A stretch of 64,000 nucleotides of DNA from CAZMRW01 sp964568805 (GTDB taxonomy: Bacteria; Pseudomonadota; Gammaproteobacteria; Methylococcales; Methylomonadaceae), in contig CAZMRW010000008.1 in the NCBI GenBank assembly GCA_964568805.1, forward strand, positions 1 through 64,000, given 5' to 3'. The notes under the pieces are model-generated. The model was not told the origin of the DNA. It searched no databases and worked only from the letters and a program-made list of their open reading frames with translations. Shown piece after piece: positions 63,245 to 64,000 of the stretch. The first letter of the stretch is position 1; the number at the start of each line of letters is the position of its first letter. The position numbers and the translations under genes were made by a program.

Positions 63245-64000
63245 CGTAGGTCGGCTTGAAAGCCTGTTCGGGGTTCGCCACCGGGCCGTCTCCGTCCCAG
63301 TAAGGCGACAATTTGCGCAGGGTCGCAACGATGCCGGGTATTACTTTCAGCACTTCATCCACTTCCGCCATCGTGTTATAGCGCGAGAAGGAAAAACGTA
63401 TCGTGCCGTGCGCGGCAGTGTAGGGGATATCCATCGCCCGCATCACATGCGAAGGCTCCAGCGATCCGGACGTACAGGCCGAGCCGCTCGATGCCGCGAT
63501 ACCGGCTTTATTGAGCAGCATCAAAATCGACTCGCCTTCGATATATTCAAAGGCGATATCGGTGGTGTTCGGCAGCCGGTTGTTCAAATCGCCGGTCACG
63601 AAACAATGCGGAATATTCGCGGTAATGCCTTGCTCCAGTCGGTCGCGCATGGCCTTGACCTGGGTGTTCTCGTACTCGATATACTGTAGCGCCAGTTCGC
63701 ACGCCTTGCCGAGACCGACAATGGATGCGCTGTTTTCGGTGCCTGCCCTGCGGCCGCGCTCCTGATGGCCGCCGCGCAGCAACGGACGGTAACGGGTGCC
63801 GCGACGCAGATACAGCACACCGATGCCTTTGGGCGCATGCAGCTTGTGACCCGATAACGACAGCATATCGATTTTGGTATCCTGCAGCATCATCGGTATC
63901 TTGCCTACCGCCTGCACGGCATCGGTATGGAACATCACGCCAGCCGCGTTCGCCATGGCCGCCATTTCCGCAACCGGGAAAATCGTACCCGTTTCATTAT
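63240..64000 (-). CDS. nifS: Cysteine desulfurase NifS (5' end outside window)
   Basis: At least 253 residues; the frame stays open to base 64000, so the N-terminal third is missing from the window. PLP lysine in SLSGHKLHAPKGIGVLYLRRG, then the active Cys in SSGSACTSGSLEPSHVM. Supplies sulfur from cysteine for nitrogenase clusters. Ends in YA then TAG, within the inverted repeat. Confidence 0.95.
   Translation of the reverse strand, partial: NETGTIFPVAEMAAMANAAGVMFHTDAVQAVGKIPMMLQDTKIDMLSLSGHKLHAPKGIGVLYLRRGTRYRPLLRGGHQERGRRAGTENSASIVGLGKACELALQYIEYENTQVKAMRDRLEQGITANIPHCFVTGDLNNRLPNTTDIAFEYIEGESILMLLNKAGIAASSGSACTSGSLEPSHVMRAMDIPYTAAHGTIRFSFSRYNTMAEVDEVLKVIPGIVATLRKLSPYWDGDGPVANPEQAFKPTYA

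Noticed and set aside
62877..63689. 270-residue plus-strand frame over nifV/nifS
   Set aside because: Antisense to two well-defined nif genes.
1..64000. CRISPR array, rRNA or tRNA genes
   Set aside because: No regularly spaced direct repeats and no recognised tRNA cloverleaf or rRNA segment were found by reading.

Overview
The window reads as a chromosomal segment of a gammaproteobacterium. The lipid and replication genes follow the canonical gammaproteobacterial order. The right end carries a nitrogen-fixation accessory cluster in the same order as Azotobacter vinelandii. Periplasmic copper proteins, a solitary-type sterol-desaturase-like enzyme and a bacterial V-type ATPase together fit a methanotroph-like member of Methylococcales. 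That last assignment is inference: no methane or methanol oxidation gene lies inside the window.

Layout: (1) 1-5.5 kb holds a degenerate metallo-beta-lactamase-fold protein, a DUF1289 protein, a secreted SRPBCC protein followed by a secreted beta-propeller, a small hypothetical protein, and a membrane-anchored multicopper oxidase overlapping a cupredoxin. (2) 5.6-7.7 kb holds tusD-tusC (no tusB) and a GNAT/FemAB-like protein. (3) 7.8-15.3 kb is a complete V-type ATPase operon, B-D-I-K-E-DUF2764-A, a cyclic permutation of the chlamydial order; its K subunit keeps residues typical of Na+ binding. (4) 15.5-18.1 kb holds a short phosphate-binding-like protein and a porin-like barrel whose stop codon was hit by an IS1-family element. 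(5) 18.1-31.6 kb, all on the minus strand, holds moaA, msrAB, tatD, pilZ, holB, tmk, mltG, pabC, fabF, acpP, fabG, fabD, fabH, plsX, rpmF and yceD. (6) 31.8-46.8 kb is mixed: an HD-GYP protein, a truncated GNAT, an internally deleted Ada, two coiled-coil/membrane hypotheticals, Lhr helicase, a PAS-PP2C phosphatase, a desaturase behind a good sigma-54 promoter match, fumC and a DUF4010 membrane protein.

(7) 46.9-50.2 kb is the accessory zone: a RES-Xre toxin-antitoxin pair with a visible promoter/operator, an NTF2-like protein, a HEPN nuclease gene that looks like a lone integron cassette with its attC-like hairpin, and a RAYT transposase flanked by its REP sequences. (8) 50.2-55.2 kb is a DevBCA-like ABC efflux operon (TetR, permease, ATPase, adaptor, outer-membrane lipoprotein) with a perfect 32-bp palindrome at the regulator start. 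(9) 55.3-64 kb is the nif accessory cluster, read right to left: nifS (cut by the window edge), nifV, a 56-aa ORF, cysE, a helical-repeat protein, a 36-aa membrane protein, nifW, nifZ, nifM, clpX, a Grx4-IbaG fusion, nifF, an RseC-like protein and a hypothetical. These serve cofactor sulfur and homocitrate supply, nitrogenase maturation, Fe-S handling and electron delivery.

Four kinds of palindromic repeat are scattered through the window, two of them inside the nif cluster. No CRISPR array, tRNA or rRNA was recognised.
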